From the NCBI GenBank assembly GCA_019309945.1, contig JAFDFH010000430.1:1-5152 (forward strand): a DNA stretch of 5,152 nucleotides. Direction: 5' to 3'. Positions 5,037 to 5,152 of the stretch are shown here, piece by piece. The position numbers and the translations under genes are program-made. Position 1 is the stretch's first letter. Every line of letters begins with the position of its first letter. Source of the stretch: Deltaproteobacteria bacterium. GTDB lineage: Bacteria; Desulfobacterota; Desulfobacteria; Desulfobacterales; JAFDFH01. The notes below the pieces were generated by a model. The model was not told the origin of the DNA and made no database searches. It saw nothing but the letters and a program-made list of their open reading frames with translations.

Positions 5037-5152
5037 TCAAGCACCGCTTTCTTTCGCTTGCTTTCTTCACCTTTTAATAGCTCTAATCATATCTTCGTCC
5101 ACCCGTCCATATCGGTTTACATCCTATCATCGATAACTATTTGAAAATGTAT

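Overview
The window looks like an accessory stretch of chromosome from an anaerobic bacterium. My best guess is a sulfate-reducer-like member of the Desulfobacterota. That guess rests on the strict-anaerobe type of hybrid cluster protein, the small winged-helix protein and the many decayed repeats and mobile-element scraps; no rRNA or other lineage marker is present, so it is inference.

Layout. Bases 1-242 hold no confident gene. Bases 243-342 are the right part of a small inverted-repeat (MITE-like) element. It abuts the stop codon of a well-preserved minus-strand pair: ywbE (2039-2233), then hcp (344-1990), 48 bp apart and very probably one operon. A candidate operator palindrome (2325-2344) lies upstream of ywbE. 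A complete copy of the same element, in the same orientation, sits at 2453-2593, so the hcp-ywbE unit is bracketed by direct repeats. Next is a plus-strand LRAT-domain (NlpC/P60-like) gene with good catalytic residues (2705-3133).

From about 3230 onward the window is mostly broken genes. The C-terminal end of a DprA/Smf-like protein (3230-3466, minus) runs out of frame straight into a small helix-turn-helix gene (3430-3699, minus). That gene overlaps by ATGA the tail of a further, unrecognised gene fragment. A third, divergent copy of the inverted-repeat element (3857-3998) follows, with its own matched ends and a probable target duplication.

At 4280-4323 there is an exact 3' half of a tRNA-Pro(GGG), from the anticodon loop to CCA. 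This is the scar expected where a tyrosine-recombinase element has integrated, with the element lying to the right (above 4323). That right part carries a possible 43-codon ORF, a single DnaA box, a short winged-helix protein (4581-4754) and a 30-residue scrap of an IS21-family IstA transposase (4944-5036).

How it fits together: the only clearly working functions are nitrosative/oxidative stress defence (Hcp), its small YwbE partner of unknown role, and the LRAT-fold enzyme. The rest records repeated insertion, deletion and decay. The most unusual signal is the repeat family. Copies 2453-2593 and 3857-3998 align along the whole interior without gaps (about 77 percent by eye), yet have different termini. 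In each copy the two ends still match each other, and the interior arms show a compensatory change.
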